Assembly (NCBI RefSeq): GCF_030684185.1
Contig: NZ_JAUXOY010000014.1
Coordinates: 652,001-716,000 of the forward strand
Source of the DNA: Methylotenera sp.
Lineage (GTDB): Bacteria > Pseudomonadota > Gammaproteobacteria > Burkholderiales > Methylophilaceae
Length of the DNA: 64,000 bases
Reading direction: 5' to 3'
The position numbers and the translations under genes were made by a program. Below, in pieces: positions 28,315 through 38,245 of the stretch. The stretch's first letter is position 1. Each line of letters begins with the position of its first letter. The notes below the pieces were generated by a model that was not told where the DNA came from, searched no databases, and saw nothing but the letters and a program-made list of their open reading frames with translations.

Positions 28315-28585
28315 CTTAAAAAATTGCTAAATTAAATAATCTATATTTAGTTTTATTGTGCGAATCACAGCGCACTACTAAACAAATATACTGAATATAA
28401 ATTTCAAATGTGCTGAATATGAGTTGTATGCTTTTATCGACTAAATTCATTAAAGCTTGAATGTAAATATACGCTTTGGCAAAAAATACAATCTATAAAT
28501 CAGAGGGGTAATGGGGCGCTAATTAGTAAATTCATTACGGTGTTTTATGCGTGATTGAATATTGAATGTAGTAAGATTCTTATCT

Positions 28586-29842
28586 ATGAAAAAATTACCA
28601 GCCTATTTTTTGATATTGCTTGTTTGCTTTAGCTTCTCACTTTTAGAAGCAAGTGCTCATGAGGGTCACGCCAATCCACAAAAAAGCTCTTTGCCAATTA
28701 GTGTGGCATTTGATGCGCAAGGCAAACTTTGGCGGGTGGCTGAAAAAGAGGGTTTTATATGGGTGGATGCCAGCCGTGATTTAGGTAAAACTTTCACTAA
28801 ACCGGTTCAAGTTAATCCAACGATTCAAAATATTGGCGCTGATGGCGATGCACGTCCTGAAATTGCCATTGGCCCAGAAGGCAATATATACCTCACCTGG
28901 ACTGAATCACTAAAAAAACCGTCTTCTGGAGTTATCTGGTTTTCGCGCTCGATTGATGCGGGTAAAACATTTGAAGTGCCGATTGTTGTGCATCAAGACC
29001 GTGCTGCAATTACCCGTCGTTTTGATTCGCTTAATGCGTCTCAATATACTGATGCTAAAGGCAGCGTTACGGTGACATGGGTAGATAAGCGAGACTTGAT
29101 TGCCGCTAAGACAGAAAAAAATTCGGATGCAAAAGAATCGCATACAAAAACTCCAGATGCAGGTGCCGCGATTTATGTTGCAGTTTCAACTGATAAAGGT
29201 GCAAGTTTTGCACCCGAACAAAAGCTTGCTGATGGTAGCTGTGAATGCTGTCGTATTACCCTGACCAATAAGCCGGATGGCACTGTAGTAGCAATGTGGC
29301 ACCATGTGTTTGAAGGCGGTGAAAGCGACCATATGATGGCGGAGATTCCAGCACAGGCTTCGCAAGCCCCTGTTTTGAAACGCGCCACCTTTGGCCGTTG
29401 GAAAATAGACGGCTGTCCGCATCACGGTGCTGCATTGGCGCGTGGCGGTGAAGGTAAGGATTGGTGGGGTTATCACATGGCGTGGTTTGATGGTGGTAAT
29501 GATGAGTCAGGTAAAAATGCCAGTTTGTATTATGCACGCATGGATGGCGAAGCCTGGGTTTCATCACCGTCCAAAAAATTTGGTAATCCTAAAAATCAGG
29601 CTGGTCATCCGGCCCTATTAAGTATGGGTGATAAAGTCTGGTTAGTTTGGCGAGAGTCGGAAGCCAAACACAATAGTATTATCGGTATGATTTCAGATGA
29701 TGGCGGAAGAAGCTGGGGTGATGCAAAAGTGCTTGCCACTAGCTCAGGTAAGGTTGACTATCCGCAATTACTCTTTAGTAACAAGCAGGTTTATCTGGTT
29801 TGGAATACTGAAAAAGAAAATCTTCAAGTCATTCCACTGTAA
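28586..29842 (+). CDS. Second exported sialidase-fold protein with CxCC motif
   Basis: The 418-residue protein has a signal peptide (KKLPAYFLILLVCFSFSLLEASA), a His-rich mature start (HEGHANP) and BNR-type repeats such as SRDLGKTFTKP, STDKGASFAPE and SDDGGRSWGDA. Cys219-E-Cys221-Cys222 and GCPHHGAALA (Cys277) match the two cysteine blocks of the protein at 20627-21976 with nearly the same spacing (58 against 55 residues). The ATG at 28586 is preferred over a TTG at 28562 because it places the signal peptide at the N-terminus; neither has a strong ribosome site. Metal binding is a reasonable guess; sialidase activity is not supported. Confidence 0.72.
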   Translation: MKKLPAYFLILLVCFSFSLLEASAHEGHANPQKSSLPISVAFDAQGKLWRVAEKEGFIWVDASRDLGKTFTKPVQVNPTIQNIGADGDARPEIAIGPEGNIYLTWTESLKKPSSGVIWFSRSIDAGKTFEVPIVVHQDRAAITRRFDSLNASQYTDAKGSVTVTWVDKRDLIAAKTEKNSDAKESHTKTPDAGAAIYVAVSTDKGASFAPEQKLADGSCECCRITLTNKPDGTVVAMWHHVFEGGESDHMMAEIPAQASQAPVLKRATFGRWKIDGCPHHGAALARGGEGKDWWGYHMAWFDGGNDESGKNASLYYARMDGEAWVSSPSKKFGNPKNQAGHPALLSMGDKVWLVWRESEAKHNSIIGMISDDGGRSWGDAKVLATSSGKVDYPQLLFSNKQVYLVWNTEKENLQVIPL

Positions 29843-30054
29843 GAAATTATTGATTTTTTGTAAACGCAATTTCTTGATTGTTAGCAATCAGTCATCTTTG
29901 TTGATTTTAACAACAGTATGATAAACCACCTGATTTTTTTACTCCGTTACTCTATCGCATTTGACTTTTTGATCACTAGTCGAGACCTGCATGGATTCAT
30001 CTTTTTTGTACAAGCGTTAAATATCAAGCAAGTAATTTAACGGATATTTTTATG

Positions 30055-30072
30055 CAGGCATGACTCTTGCTT
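30055..30072 (+). promoter_or_regulatory. Sigma-54 (-24/-12) promoter of the CZB gene
   Basis: AGGCATGACTCTTGCTT matches the sigma-54 consensus TGGCACG-N4-TTGCW at most positions. GG at 30057-30058 and GC at 30069-30070 are exactly 10 bases apart. Transcription would start about 40 bases before the CZB gene. Confidence 0.65.
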
Positions 30073-30124
30073 AATTACCTTTGAAGTGTTTATGAATGAT
30101 GCATAGTGAACTACAAGGGGTAGA

Positions 30125-30571
30125 TTGAAAGTGATACAAGTTGATTTTCTTAAAATTATTAACATACATGTTGCCTTGAAAAATTATTTAACTGATTTGT
30201 TGGCTGGCATAACATTTGCACAATTGGACCATGCAAAAATTAAACAAGATGATGCCTGTTATTTAGGCAAGTTGATTTTTGGTGACGAGCAATTGTTAGC
30301 GAATTATCCGGCATTTGAAGAGGTTAGAAGTCTGCATGCCAACTTTCATGGTGTGTCTGCAGAGGTTTTGCGCTTATATCAAGCAGGGCAACATGAGAAG
30401 GCTACTCAACTATTACATGGTAGATTTGATGTGGTTTTTAGAAGGCTGAAATCAAGGATAATTCTGCTGTCTCATCAATATAATGCTGATTTAATCAACG
30501 TCAATAAAGCGTATGCTCACCCTAATGCAGTTAAGGAATCACATACACCACACCTTGGAGTTGTGCGTTAG
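30125..30571 (+). CDS. Stand-alone CZB (chemoreceptor zinc-binding) domain protein
   Basis: The 148-residue protein consists almost entirely of a CZB four-helix domain. The zinc ligands expected for CZB are His15 in IHVALKNYL, Cys45 in ACYLGKLIFG, and His71 and His75 in SLHANFHG. CZB domains sense zinc or oxidants in chemoreceptors and diguanylate cyclases; a free-standing copy may regulate a partner in trans. The start is TTG at 30125, six bases after an AGG core in AAGGGG; a GTG at 30131 is an alternative. A sigma-54 promoter precedes it. The 3-prime end overlaps the convergent gene by 33 bases. Confidence 0.8.
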   Translation: MKVIQVDFLKIINIHVALKNYLTDLLAGITFAQLDHAKIKQDDACYLGKLIFGDEQLLANYPAFEEVRSLHANFHGVSAEVLRLYQAGQHEKATQLLHGRFDVVFRRLKSRIILLSHQYNADLINVNKAYAHPNAVKESHTPHLGVVR

Positions 30572-31198
30572 TTCCATCCAAATCGCCCAAGCACTTGCGC
30601 TACTGAGCAGTAAGCCTGCAAGGCGCATGCCGTAAGGCTCTACTAGATTTGTTTTTAGCTTTAGCCATAACCATGGCGCAAAAAATAAAGAAATACTTGA
30701 GCCCACGGCAAACGCAGCCATACTAAGCGCGCCGCCAAGCGGGTTGCCATTAAATGAAGCAATGATGAGTGCCGAATAAAGCAAGCCGCATGGCATCAAC
30801 GCCCAAAGCATTCCGATGTAAAAGTGACCGCCATGTACTAAACTTAGTTTTTTCACATGACGCCAAATATTACGACCCGCCTGATCAACCCATATTGGCT
30901 GGCGCGCATAGACGAGCAGTAAAACACCCCAGAAAAAAATCAACACATGAAAAAATGTCCACAGAGGGTGGAGTATTGCGCTGTATGTGGATAACCAGGC
31001 GATGCTTTGTATGGCAAAAGTGGCAATGGCACCTAACAGCGCGTAACCGCATAATCTGCCCAGGTGATAGAGTTGAATTGCGTATGGTTTCTCTGATGAT
31101 TGCGTAAATGAAGTGCAAGCCGCACCGCACATCGCCACACAATGCGGGCCGCCAGCCAAGCCCATGAGTAGCGCGCTATATATAAGTGCAGTTTGCAT
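30539..31198 (-). CDS. Sulfite exporter TauE/SafE-like membrane protein of the cbb3 assembly cluster
   Basis: The 219-residue protein has about six helices and the typical start MGLAGGPHCVAMCGAACTSF with a CxxxC-like pair. A further ALMPCGLLYSAL segment resembles the DsbD-like family often encoded beside ccoS and ccoI. Related proteins are thought to help copper or cytochrome c maturation. Here it follows ccoI-ccoS in the same direction. Confidence 0.8.
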   Translation of the reverse strand: MQTALIYSALLMGLAGGPHCVAMCGAACTSFTQSSEKPYAIQLYHLGRLCGYALLGAIATFAIQSIAWLSTYSAILHPLWTFFHVLIFFWGVLLLVYARQPIWVDQAGRNIWRHVKKLSLVHGGHFYIGMLWALMPCGLLYSALIIASFNGNPLGGALSMAAFAVGSSISLFFAPWLWLKLKTNLVEPYGMRLAGLLLSSASAWAIWMELTHNSKVWCM

Positions 31199-31286
31199 AT
31201 ACGGTGTTGGTTAATATCAATTGATTAGAGTTTGCTTGTGACGGAGTGCTGGGAATTTAGGTTTTTAGAGCTTAGTCCTGGCGTTT

Positions 31287-31430
31287 TTAATCTTTATCAT
31301 CTTCAAAAATCCTTCTGCCTTCCTCTTCAACGTCTTCAAATTGACCGCGATAAACCGCCCACCAAAGACCACCCAGCACCAGTAGTGCGAGTACTACGGA
31401 AAGTGGAACAAGTATAAATAAAATATCCAT
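31287..31430 (-). CDS. ccoS: Cytochrome cbb3 maturation protein CcoS
   Basis: This 47-residue gene has one N-terminal membrane helix (LFILVPLSVVLALLVLGGLW) followed by WAVYRGQFEDVEEEGRRIF, which is the CcoS signature. The stop-start overlap TAATG joins it to ccoI. CcoS is required for insertion of haem and copper in the cbb3 oxidase. It is easy to miss because of its size. Confidence 0.9.
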   Translation of the reverse strand: MDILFILVPLSVVLALLVLGGLWWAVYRGQFEDVEEEGRRIFEDDKD

Positions 31431-33781
31431 TATTGAACCTCTGCTGGATTAAATACTAATGGTGGTGCAAGCGGCGATGTAGCAGTTGGTACTGAGAAAT
31501 TAGTTAAACGTAACGCGTTCGCGACCACTATTAAGGAGCTGACCGCCATGCCTAAACCTGCAAGCCATGCAGATAATACGCCAAAAAATGCCAACGGAAC
31601 GCAAACGGCATTGTAAACAATGGCCCAAGTGATATTTTGTTTAATGATATGCATAGTTTTTTTTGCATGGCGAATTAGTGGTGGGATTTGACTAATGTCG
31701 CCGTTTAACAGAACGTAGTCAGCGTGTGCCAGTGTTAAAGGCACGCCTTTACCCATGGCGATGGAAACATGCGCACTGGCTAATATCGGGCCGTCATTTA
31801 ACCCATCGCCCACCATGAGCACCTTTTTGCCTTGCTGTTTGAGTGTATGTAGTCGCATCAATTTGTCATGCGGGCTACAAGCGGCTTGAAACTGCATAAT
31901 GCCAATGTCATTTGCCGTATTCACTACGGTGTGTGCTTGGTCGCCTGATAAAAGCTCTACATTCAAATTCGCTTCTTTCAGCTGCTGAACAGCCAATGCT
32001 GCATTGTGTTTGATTGCCTCTTGAAGGCCAAAAGTGGCTAGCCAACCGTTTTCATCCGCCAAAAACACTTGTTGTGAAAATTGGCTGGTTTCATTGATAC
32101 CACAGAATTTTGCAGAACCTAGTTTTAGCTGTCCATACACTTGATTAGAGTCAGTACTGTTTTTTAGCATAGCACTAACGCCTGAACCGACTACTTCTTG
32201 AATATCAATTAATTCGACGGGTGAGCTTTGTGCTGCATTTGGTGCGTTTGCACTTACCAGAGCGCGAGAAACTGGATGCATTGAGTGTTGGGCAATGGCG
32301 GCGGCTAATGCAAGTGCATCTTTTTCAGAAAACCCGTCTTTATGCGTAATTGATTTTATTTCAATGTGATCTTCAGTCAGCGTACCGGTTTTGTCGAAAA
32401 TGACAGTGTCAATATTTGCAATGCTTTCAATCGCTTGTAATCGTCTGATTAAAATGCCGCGCTTGACAAAAGCACTGGCGCTGGAGAGCATGGCGGCAGG
32501 TGTTGCCAAAGCAAGCGCACATGGACAGGTGACAATGAGTACTGCTGCTGCGGTCATTAGTGCGCGTCCGCGATCAACGTCCCACAATAGGGCTGCTGCC
32601 AGTGCTGCGCTCAATAAGACAAATAATAAAAATGGTCGCGCAACCCGGTCAGCCAGTTGTGCTAGCCTTGGTTTTTCAATGGCTGCTTCGTTAATTAAAT
32701 TAACGATTTGACCATATTGTGTAGACTCGCCAATAGTTTCAAGAACTATATTGACGGTTTGGCCTAAGTTGTAGCTGCCGGCGACAACATTGTCGTGCAA
32801 GTTCTTTTGAATAGGTGTGGACTCACCAGTCAAAAGCGACTCATCTACCCTGGTACTGCCTAATACCAGCTTGCCGTCAGCAGGAAAAGCCTCGCCGATA
32901 TGGACGCGTGCGATGTCGCCGATTTTGAGGTTGCTGTTGAGCACGCGACTAAATGAGCCGTCTAAGTTTTGGCGCTCAATGTTTTCTGGAATTCGGCTCA
33001 CTAAGGCTTCCATGGAGCCAAGTGTTCTGCTGTGTAACTTGACTTCAACCAAGCGTGCAGAAAGTAAAAAGAACACAAACATTGTCAGTGAGTCAAAGTA
33101 AACGACATTTCCCCACCAGCCGCTTGGGTCAAATGTAGCCGCTGAACTGACGATAAAGGTGATAATTATGCCTAGGGAAACTGGCAAATCCATACTGATT
33201 TGCCTTAGTTTCAAGTCTCGAAATGCGTTGCTGAAAAATGTGCTGCTGGAGAATATCAATACTGGCAGGCTTAATAGCCAGGACGCCCAGTTAAGTAATA
33301 GACTGATGTCGTCTGTGATATCGCCAGGTTTAGTAAAATAGCTAGGGCTTGCATACATCATCACTTGCATCATACAAAAGCCCGCAACCAACCAGCGCCA
33401 AAAAGCCTTACGATTCTTGCTAGTTGAATTCAGTTGGTTTTCGTTATGTGAGGCAGGATTTGCGCTATAACCTAATGCTTGAATCGCGCCTAGTATGGCT
33501 GAAGGACGCGTTAGCGCTGGAGACCACACTACAACTGCGCGCTTTTTAGACATGCTGACCCGCGCGCTAATAATGCCAGGTAAACTACTTAAGCCACGTT
33601 CGACAATGCCAGAACACGCAGCACAACGTAGACCATCCAGCAGTAAGCTAGACTGTACAAGCGGCAGAGCCGGGTCATTGCCCACTGGTTGACTAAAAGC
33701 TTGCCATTGATCTTGCGTATCTAAAATAACCCAAGCCGGGTTTGGCAAGTTTGCCTCGGTAGCAGAAGCGTTGGTTAGCAA
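31430..33781 (-). CDS. ccoI: Copper-transporting P1B-type ATPase CcoI/FixI
   Basis: The 783-residue copper pump has an N-terminal metal-binding domain with LRCAAC, eight predicted helices, the translocation motif CPCALALATP, the phosphorylation motif DKTGTLTED and the hinge GDGLNDGP. CcoI supplies copper to the CuB site of cytochrome cbb3 oxidase. It also has an extended N-terminal region before the metal site, as CcoI proteins do. It heads ccoI-ccoS-SafE, but no ccoNOQP genes are present in the window. No FNR box was seen upstream. Confidence 0.92.
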   Translation of the reverse strand: MLTNASATEANLPNPAWVILDTQDQWQAFSQPVGNDPALPLVQSSLLLDGLRCAACSGIVERGLSSLPGIISARVSMSKKRAVVVWSPALTRPSAILGAIQALGYSANPASHNENQLNSTSKNRKAFWRWLVAGFCMMQVMMYASPSYFTKPGDITDDISLLLNWASWLLSLPVLIFSSSTFFSNAFRDLKLRQISMDLPVSLGIIITFIVSSAATFDPSGWWGNVVYFDSLTMFVFFLLSARLVEVKLHSRTLGSMEALVSRIPENIERQNLDGSFSRVLNSNLKIGDIARVHIGEAFPADGKLVLGSTRVDESLLTGESTPIQKNLHDNVVAGSYNLGQTVNIVLETIGESTQYGQIVNLINEAAIEKPRLAQLADRVARPFLLFVLLSAALAAALLWDVDRGRALMTAAAVLIVTCPCALALATPAAMLSSASAFVKRGILIRRLQAIESIANIDTVIFDKTGTLTEDHIEIKSITHKDGFSEKDALALAAAIAQHSMHPVSRALVSANAPNAAQSSPVELIDIQEVVGSGVSAMLKNSTDSNQVYGQLKLGSAKFCGINETSQFSQQVFLADENGWLATFGLQEAIKHNAALAVQQLKEANLNVELLSGDQAHTVVNTANDIGIMQFQAACSPHDKLMRLHTLKQQGKKVLMVGDGLNDGPILASAHVSIAMGKGVPLTLAHADYVLLNGDISQIPPLIRHAKKTMHIIKQNITWAIVYNAVCVPLAFFGVLSAWLAGLGMAVSSLIVVANALRLTNFSVPTATSPLAPPLVFNPAEVQ

Positions 33782-33940
33782 AGGGTTACTCCATGTGAGA
33801 TTGTTTTATGTTGAATAAAACAAGTTAAATAAAACAGTTAGTTGACCTAATTATTAGGATTGCAATTTCATTAAGAAGTTTAAGAGGTTCTATATGAATT
33901 ATCACTAGGTTAATTATAACTTTAAGCGTGTAATTATATA

Positions 33941-33967
33941 TTGAAAAGCAGGTACTCAGCCCCATGT
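33941..33967 (+). promoter_or_regulatory. Sigma-32 heat-shock promoter of clpB
   Basis: TTGAAA at 33941-33946 and CCCCATGT at 33960-33967 are separated by 13 bases. This fits the sigma-32 consensus (CTTGAAA and CCCCATNT) well. The clpB start lies 31 bases downstream. Confidence 0.8.
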
Positions 33968-33998
33968 TACGGGTATATCAACTTAAATGGAGTTAAGT

Positions 33999-36590
33999 AT
34001 GCGATTTGATAAATTAACAACAAAATTCCAACAGGCACTCAACGATGCCCAGAGTCTAGCGGTGGCTAATGATAGCCCAACGATAGAGGCCTTGCATTTA
34101 CTTTCTGCACTAGTATCACAAGAGGATGGAGGAACAGCCTCTTTGTTGGCACATGCGGGTGTGCATCTGGCACCGCTCAAAACTGCGCTTGCTAGTGCTA
34201 TAGGAAACTTAGCAAAATCACCTGACAGTTCAGGTGAGGTGTCGATATCACGCGACCTCAACAATCTACTTAACGTCACCGATAAATTGGCGTTAAAACG
34301 TGGCGATAGTTTTATTGCGAGCGAGATGTTTTTGTTGGCATTAACTGAAGATAAAGGTGAGGCAGGTAAGTTGCTTAAGCAAAATGGCCTGACTAAAGCT
34401 GCTTTAGAAACGGCTGTTACAGCGGTGCGTGGTAGTGATAATGTTGACGATCAGGATTCGGAATCAAATCGCGAAGCACTTAAAAAATATACGGTGGATT
34501 TAACAGAACGCGCAAGATTAGGTAAGTTAGACCCGGTGATTGGTCGCGATGATGAAATACGCCGCGCGATTCAAATTCTTGGACGTCGTACTAAAAACAA
34601 CCCTGTATTGATTGGTGAGCCTGGTGTGGGTAAAACCGCGATTGTAGAAGGCTTGGCACAACGCATTGTCAACGGTGAGGTGCCGGACTCACTCAAAGGT
34701 AAAAAGGTCTTATCTTTGGATATGGCAGCTTTGCTGGCAGGCGCTAAATACCGAGGTGACTTTGAAGAGCGCTTAAAGTCGGTGCTTAAAGAACTATCGC
34801 AAGACGAAGGGCAAACCATCGTGTTTATTGATGAGATTCATACCATGGTGGGAGCAGGTAAGGCCGAAGGTGCGATGGATGCTGGCAATATGCTAAAACC
34901 AGCCTTGGCGCGCGGTGAACTGCATTGTGTCGGCGCGACAACTTTAGATGAATACCGTAAATATATCGAAAAAGATGCAGCTTTAGAACGCCGCTTTCAA
35001 AAAGTGCTGGTCGATGAACCAACTGTAGAAGCGACGATTGCGATATTACGCGGCTTGCAAGAGAAATATGAGTTGCATCATGGTGTGGAAATTACTGACC
35101 CTGCGATTGTAGCAGCGGCTGAGCTTAGCCATCGTTACATCACAGACCGTTTCTTGCCAGATAAAGCGATTGATTTGATTGATGAAGCCGCTTCGCGCAT
35201 CAAGATGGAGATTGATTCCAAACCAGAAGTCATGGATAAGTTAGAGCGTCGCTTGATTCAGCTTAAAATCGAGCGTGAGGCCGTGCGCCGTGAAAAAGAC
35301 GAAGGCAGTAAAAAACGTTTTAGCTTGATTGAGGAGGAGTTTGGTCGTTTAGAAAAAGAATATGCAGATCTGGAAGATATTTGGAAGGCTGAGAAAGCGC
35401 AAGTCCAGGGTTCAGCGCATATAAAAGAGGCTATTGAGAAAATAAAATACGAGATGGAAGAAGCTACCCGTAAAGGTGAGTGGCAAAAGGTCTCGGAGTT
35501 GCAATATGGTAAGTTGCCAGCATTGGAAGCGCAGTTGAAACAGGCGTCAAGTTCTGAGGCGACTTCAACTCAAACCAAACACAAGATGTTGCGCACTGAA
35601 GTCGGCGCTGATGAGATTGCCGAAGTAGTTAGCCGTGCCACTGGTATTCCAGTCGCTAAAATGATGCAGGGCGAACGTGGAAAACTATTGACCATGGAAA
35701 CTAAATTGCATGAACGTGTAGTTGGGCAAGATGAAGCGGTACGGTTGGTTTCAGATGCAATTCGCCGCTCACGCTCTGGCCTCGGAGATCCAAATCGACC
35801 CTATGGCAGTTTTCTATTTTTAGGCCCAACGGGCGTAGGTAAAACCGAGCTTTGCAAAGCATTGGCAGGCTTTTTGTTTGATTCTGAAGACCATTTAATT
35901 CGCATCGATATGAGTGAGTTTATGGAAAAACACTCAGTAGCACGCATGATAGGCGCGCCTCCTGGCTACGTGGGTTATGAAGAAGGCGGCACCCTTACCG
36001 AGGCTGTCCGCCGTAAACCTTACAGTGTAATTTTGCTGGATGAAGTCGAGAAAGCGCACCCTGATGTGTTTAATGTGTTACTGCAAGTATTGGATGACGG
36101 CCGATTAACTGATGGTCAAGGTCGCACTGTGGACTTTAAAAACACAGTAATTATTATGACCTCAAACTTGGGCAGCCAGATGATACAAAGCATGGCAGAC
36201 CAAGACTACCAAGTGGTGAAACTAGCGGTGATGGGCGAGGTGAAATCACACTTTAGACCAGAGTTCGTCAACCGTATTGATGAGGTGGTCGTTTTCCATG
36301 CGTTAGATGAAACCAACATTAAATCAATTGCGGCGATTCAATTGCAGTACTTGGCTAAACGTTTAGCGGCGATGGATATGCAACTAGAAATCACCGATGC
36401 AGCCATCGCTGAAATTGCTAATGCAGGATTTGATCCAGTATATGGCGCGCGGCCGCTTAAACGTGCCATTCAATCTGAAATTGAAAACCCATTGGCCCGT
36501 GAAATACTGACAGGTAATTTTGCTGCGAAAGATATTGTAAAAGTGGATGCTAAGGCAGGTAAGCTGGTATTCTCAAAATCAGATACTTGA
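33999..36590 (+). CDS. clpB: Disaggregase ClpB
   Basis: The 863-residue AAA+ chaperone dissolves protein aggregates together with DnaK. An N-terminal Clp repeat domain is followed by AAA-1 with GEPGVGKT, a coiled-coil middle domain at about 410-520 and AAA-2 with GPTGVGKT. No ClpP-binding IGF loop is seen, as expected for ClpB. The ATG at 33999 is preferred over one at 33987 because TGGAG precedes it and E. coli ClpB starts with the same MRxDxLTxKFQ pattern. Heat-shock control is supported by the promoter at 33941. Confidence 0.96.
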   Translation: MRFDKLTTKFQQALNDAQSLAVANDSPTIEALHLLSALVSQEDGGTASLLAHAGVHLAPLKTALASAIGNLAKSPDSSGEVSISRDLNNLLNVTDKLALKRGDSFIASEMFLLALTEDKGEAGKLLKQNGLTKAALETAVTAVRGSDNVDDQDSESNREALKKYTVDLTERARLGKLDPVIGRDDEIRRAIQILGRRTKNNPVLIGEPGVGKTAIVEGLAQRIVNGEVPDSLKGKKVLSLDMAALLAGAKYRGDFEERLKSVLKELSQDEGQTIVFIDEIHTMVGAGKAEGAMDAGNMLKPALARGELHCVGATTLDEYRKYIEKDAALERRFQKVLVDEPTVEATIAILRGLQEKYELHHGVEITDPAIVAAAELSHRYITDRFLPDKAIDLIDEAASRIKMEIDSKPEVMDKLERRLIQLKIEREAVRREKDEGSKKRFSLIEEEFGRLEKEYADLEDIWKAEKAQVQGSAHIKEAIEKIKYEMEEATRKGEWQKVSELQYGKLPALEAQLKQASSSEATSTQTKHKMLRTEVGADEIAEVVSRATGIPVAKMMQGERGKLLTMETKLHERVVGQDEAVRLVSDAIRRSRSGLGDPNRPYGSFLFLGPTGVGKTELCKALAGFLFDSEDHLIRIDMSEFMEKHSVARMIGAPPGYVGYEEGGTLTEAVRRKPYSVILLDEVEKAHPDVFNVLLQVLDDGRLTDGQGRTVDFKNTVIIMTSNLGSQMIQSMADQDYQVVKLAVMGEVKSHFRPEFVNRIDEVVVFHALDETNIKSIAAIQLQYLAKRLAAMDMQLEITDAAIAEIANAGFDPVYGARPLKRAIQSEIENPLAREILTGNFAAKDIVKVDAKAGKLVFSKSDT

Positions 36591-36621
36591 TTAAATCTGG
36601 CGAAATCTATGAGGTGTTTAT

Positions 36622-37593
36622 TTGTTGAAAAACTTACTGAGCGATAATATTCGGCATAGGTGGTTTAGTGCATTGCTTGTTGTGCTTTTAATGACAGTAG
36701 GTAATGCACGTGCTGAATTTAACGTTCAGCAATCAGAGGTTTTTGACAATGAGCCGCCTGTGACTAAAGACTTGCTGATGCGTGCGAATGTATTAGTGAG
36801 TAATGAGGATGATATAGATGCTGCTTGGAATGCTGCCAATATGTATTGCCAAGCGGCTCGCTATGGTAGTGCAGAGGCAGTATACAGGTTAGGTATGTTG
36901 TATGCGTTTGGACGCGGTGTGCCGGAAAACCGTGATTATGCTGCAAATTTGTTTGGTATAGCCTCAAGCCATGGGCATTACGAGGCACAACAAATGCTTG
37001 AAACCATTCAAATCAAAACCTCAGCAACACCGCCGTGTGTTGTAGGCGATGTGATGCCAGAAAAAGCATTAATGCCAATCACTACCCTTGTAGAAGTTGC
37101 CCCTGAAATTGATCAATACATTGCTAATTTGCCAAAAAACAAACGTTGGGTATTGCGCTTGGTAAATAGTATTTCAAAGTGGTACAAAGTGGATGAGAAA
37201 CTAGTCTTGTCGATTATTTCGGTGGAGTCTAACTTTGAGAATGTCGCTACATCCAATAAAAATGCACAAGGGCTAATGCAACTGATACCAGATACCGCAG
37301 AGCGTTTTAATGTTAAAAACGCTTATAACGCCACCCAGAACATTAAAGGTGGCGTGGCATACCTACGTTGGCTGTTAGCTTATTTTAAAGGCGATGTAAC
37401 ACTCGCTGTGGCGGCTTACAATGCTGGAGAGGGCGCGGTGAACAAATACAAAGGTATTCCACCTTACCCTGAAACTAAGCAATATGTTAAAAAGGTGCAG
37501 GCGCGCTATCCTTTCAAAACCCATGCTTATGATTCCAATATCACCGAACCTTCACCTGTGTTTAAATCAGGTAAATTTAAAGTGCGTGCCTGA
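36622..37593 (+). CDS. Lytic transglycosylase (SLT) with Sel1-like repeats
   Basis: The 323-residue protein has an N-terminal signal anchor (WFSALLVVLLMTVGNARA), one or two Sel1-like repeats (AEAVYRLGMLYAFGRGVPEN) and a C-terminal SLT domain with catalytic Glu in ISVESNFENVA, then NAQGLMQLIPDTA and AAYNAGEGAV. It would cleave peptidoglycan in the periplasm. The start is TTG, with GAGG seven bases upstream. A Sel1-SLT combination suggests regulated or partner-dependent cell-wall cutting. Confidence 0.87.
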   Translation: MLKNLLSDNIRHRWFSALLVVLLMTVGNARAEFNVQQSEVFDNEPPVTKDLLMRANVLVSNEDDIDAAWNAANMYCQAARYGSAEAVYRLGMLYAFGRGVPENRDYAANLFGIASSHGHYEAQQMLETIQIKTSATPPCVVGDVMPEKALMPITTLVEVAPEIDQYIANLPKNKRWVLRLVNSISKWYKVDEKLVLSIISVESNFENVATSNKNAQGLMQLIPDTAERFNVKNAYNATQNIKGGVAYLRWLLAYFKGDVTLAVAAYNAGEGAVNKYKGIPPYPETKQYVKKVQARYPFKTHAYDSNITEPSPVFKSGKFKVRA

Positions 37594-37613
37594 CAATTTA
37601 AAGGAGTTTAATA

Positions 37614-38168
37614 ATGTCTAACATCAAAGTGGTATTCATGGTTTTGATCTCGCTGGTTGTTTCGGGCTGTGCTAGCAGTGGGGCACTAAAGGAGGTTGGT
37701 TCGCAAAAAATAGACCGGATCTCTGAAGAAGAGTTATTGCGCATTATGCCTAAGCCAGTAGCGACAGTTAGCTTGGATGATTTAGTCAGGTTAACTAAAG
37801 AGGGTGTTGCTGCGGATCAAATCATAGAAAAAATTAAAACGAGCAATTCTTCTTATGATTTAACGCCTAGCCAAACGGTTGAATTGAATAAGCAGGGCGT
37901 TGATAGCAAAGTGCTTGATTATATTCATACAAGCCGTGAGCTGGCATTGAGAAATAGCATCGCAGAGGAAATCAATAAACGTGAGAAAATCAAACAATTA
38001 GAATTAGATAAGCTAAAGCGTGAGCAGCGGTTGCAACGATATCCATATGATCCGTTTTGCAGATTTGGCCGCTATGGGTTCTATCCTTACGGGTATGGCG
38101 CTTATGGTTCTCGATTTGGCAGTCGTTTCGGAGGAGGCATAGGTTTTGGCATGCCGTTATGTTGGTAG
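37614..38168 (+). CDS. Lipoprotein of unknown function
   Basis: The 184-residue protein has a lipobox VVSGC with the Cys near residue 19. The rest contains a repeated pattern around LVRLTKEGVAADQIIEKIKTS and LTPSQTVELNKQGVDSKVLDYI, which looks like two short helical repeats. A basic coiled segment and a Gly/Tyr-rich tail follow. I do not recognise a specific family. It lies 20 bases after the transglycosylase and may act in the envelope with it. Confidence 0.7.
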   Translation: MSNIKVVFMVLISLVVSGCASSGALKEVGSQKIDRISEEELLRIMPKPVATVSLDDLVRLTKEGVAADQIIEKIKTSNSSYDLTPSQTVELNKQGVDSKVLDYIHTSRELALRNSIAEEINKREKIKQLELDKLKREQRLQRYPYDPFCRFGRYGFYPYGYGAYGSRFGSRFGGGIGFGMPLCW

Positions 38169-38245
38169 TCGTTTAAGGCGCTTGCAGATAGAGCCCGCTT
38201 TTTTTAATGGCAATTTTTATTACTCAATACTTAATAGAGGTTAAG

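Noticed and set aside
33782-33998. FNR box for ccoI
   Set aside because: No TTGAT-N4-ATCAA-like sequence is present; only partial halves occur.
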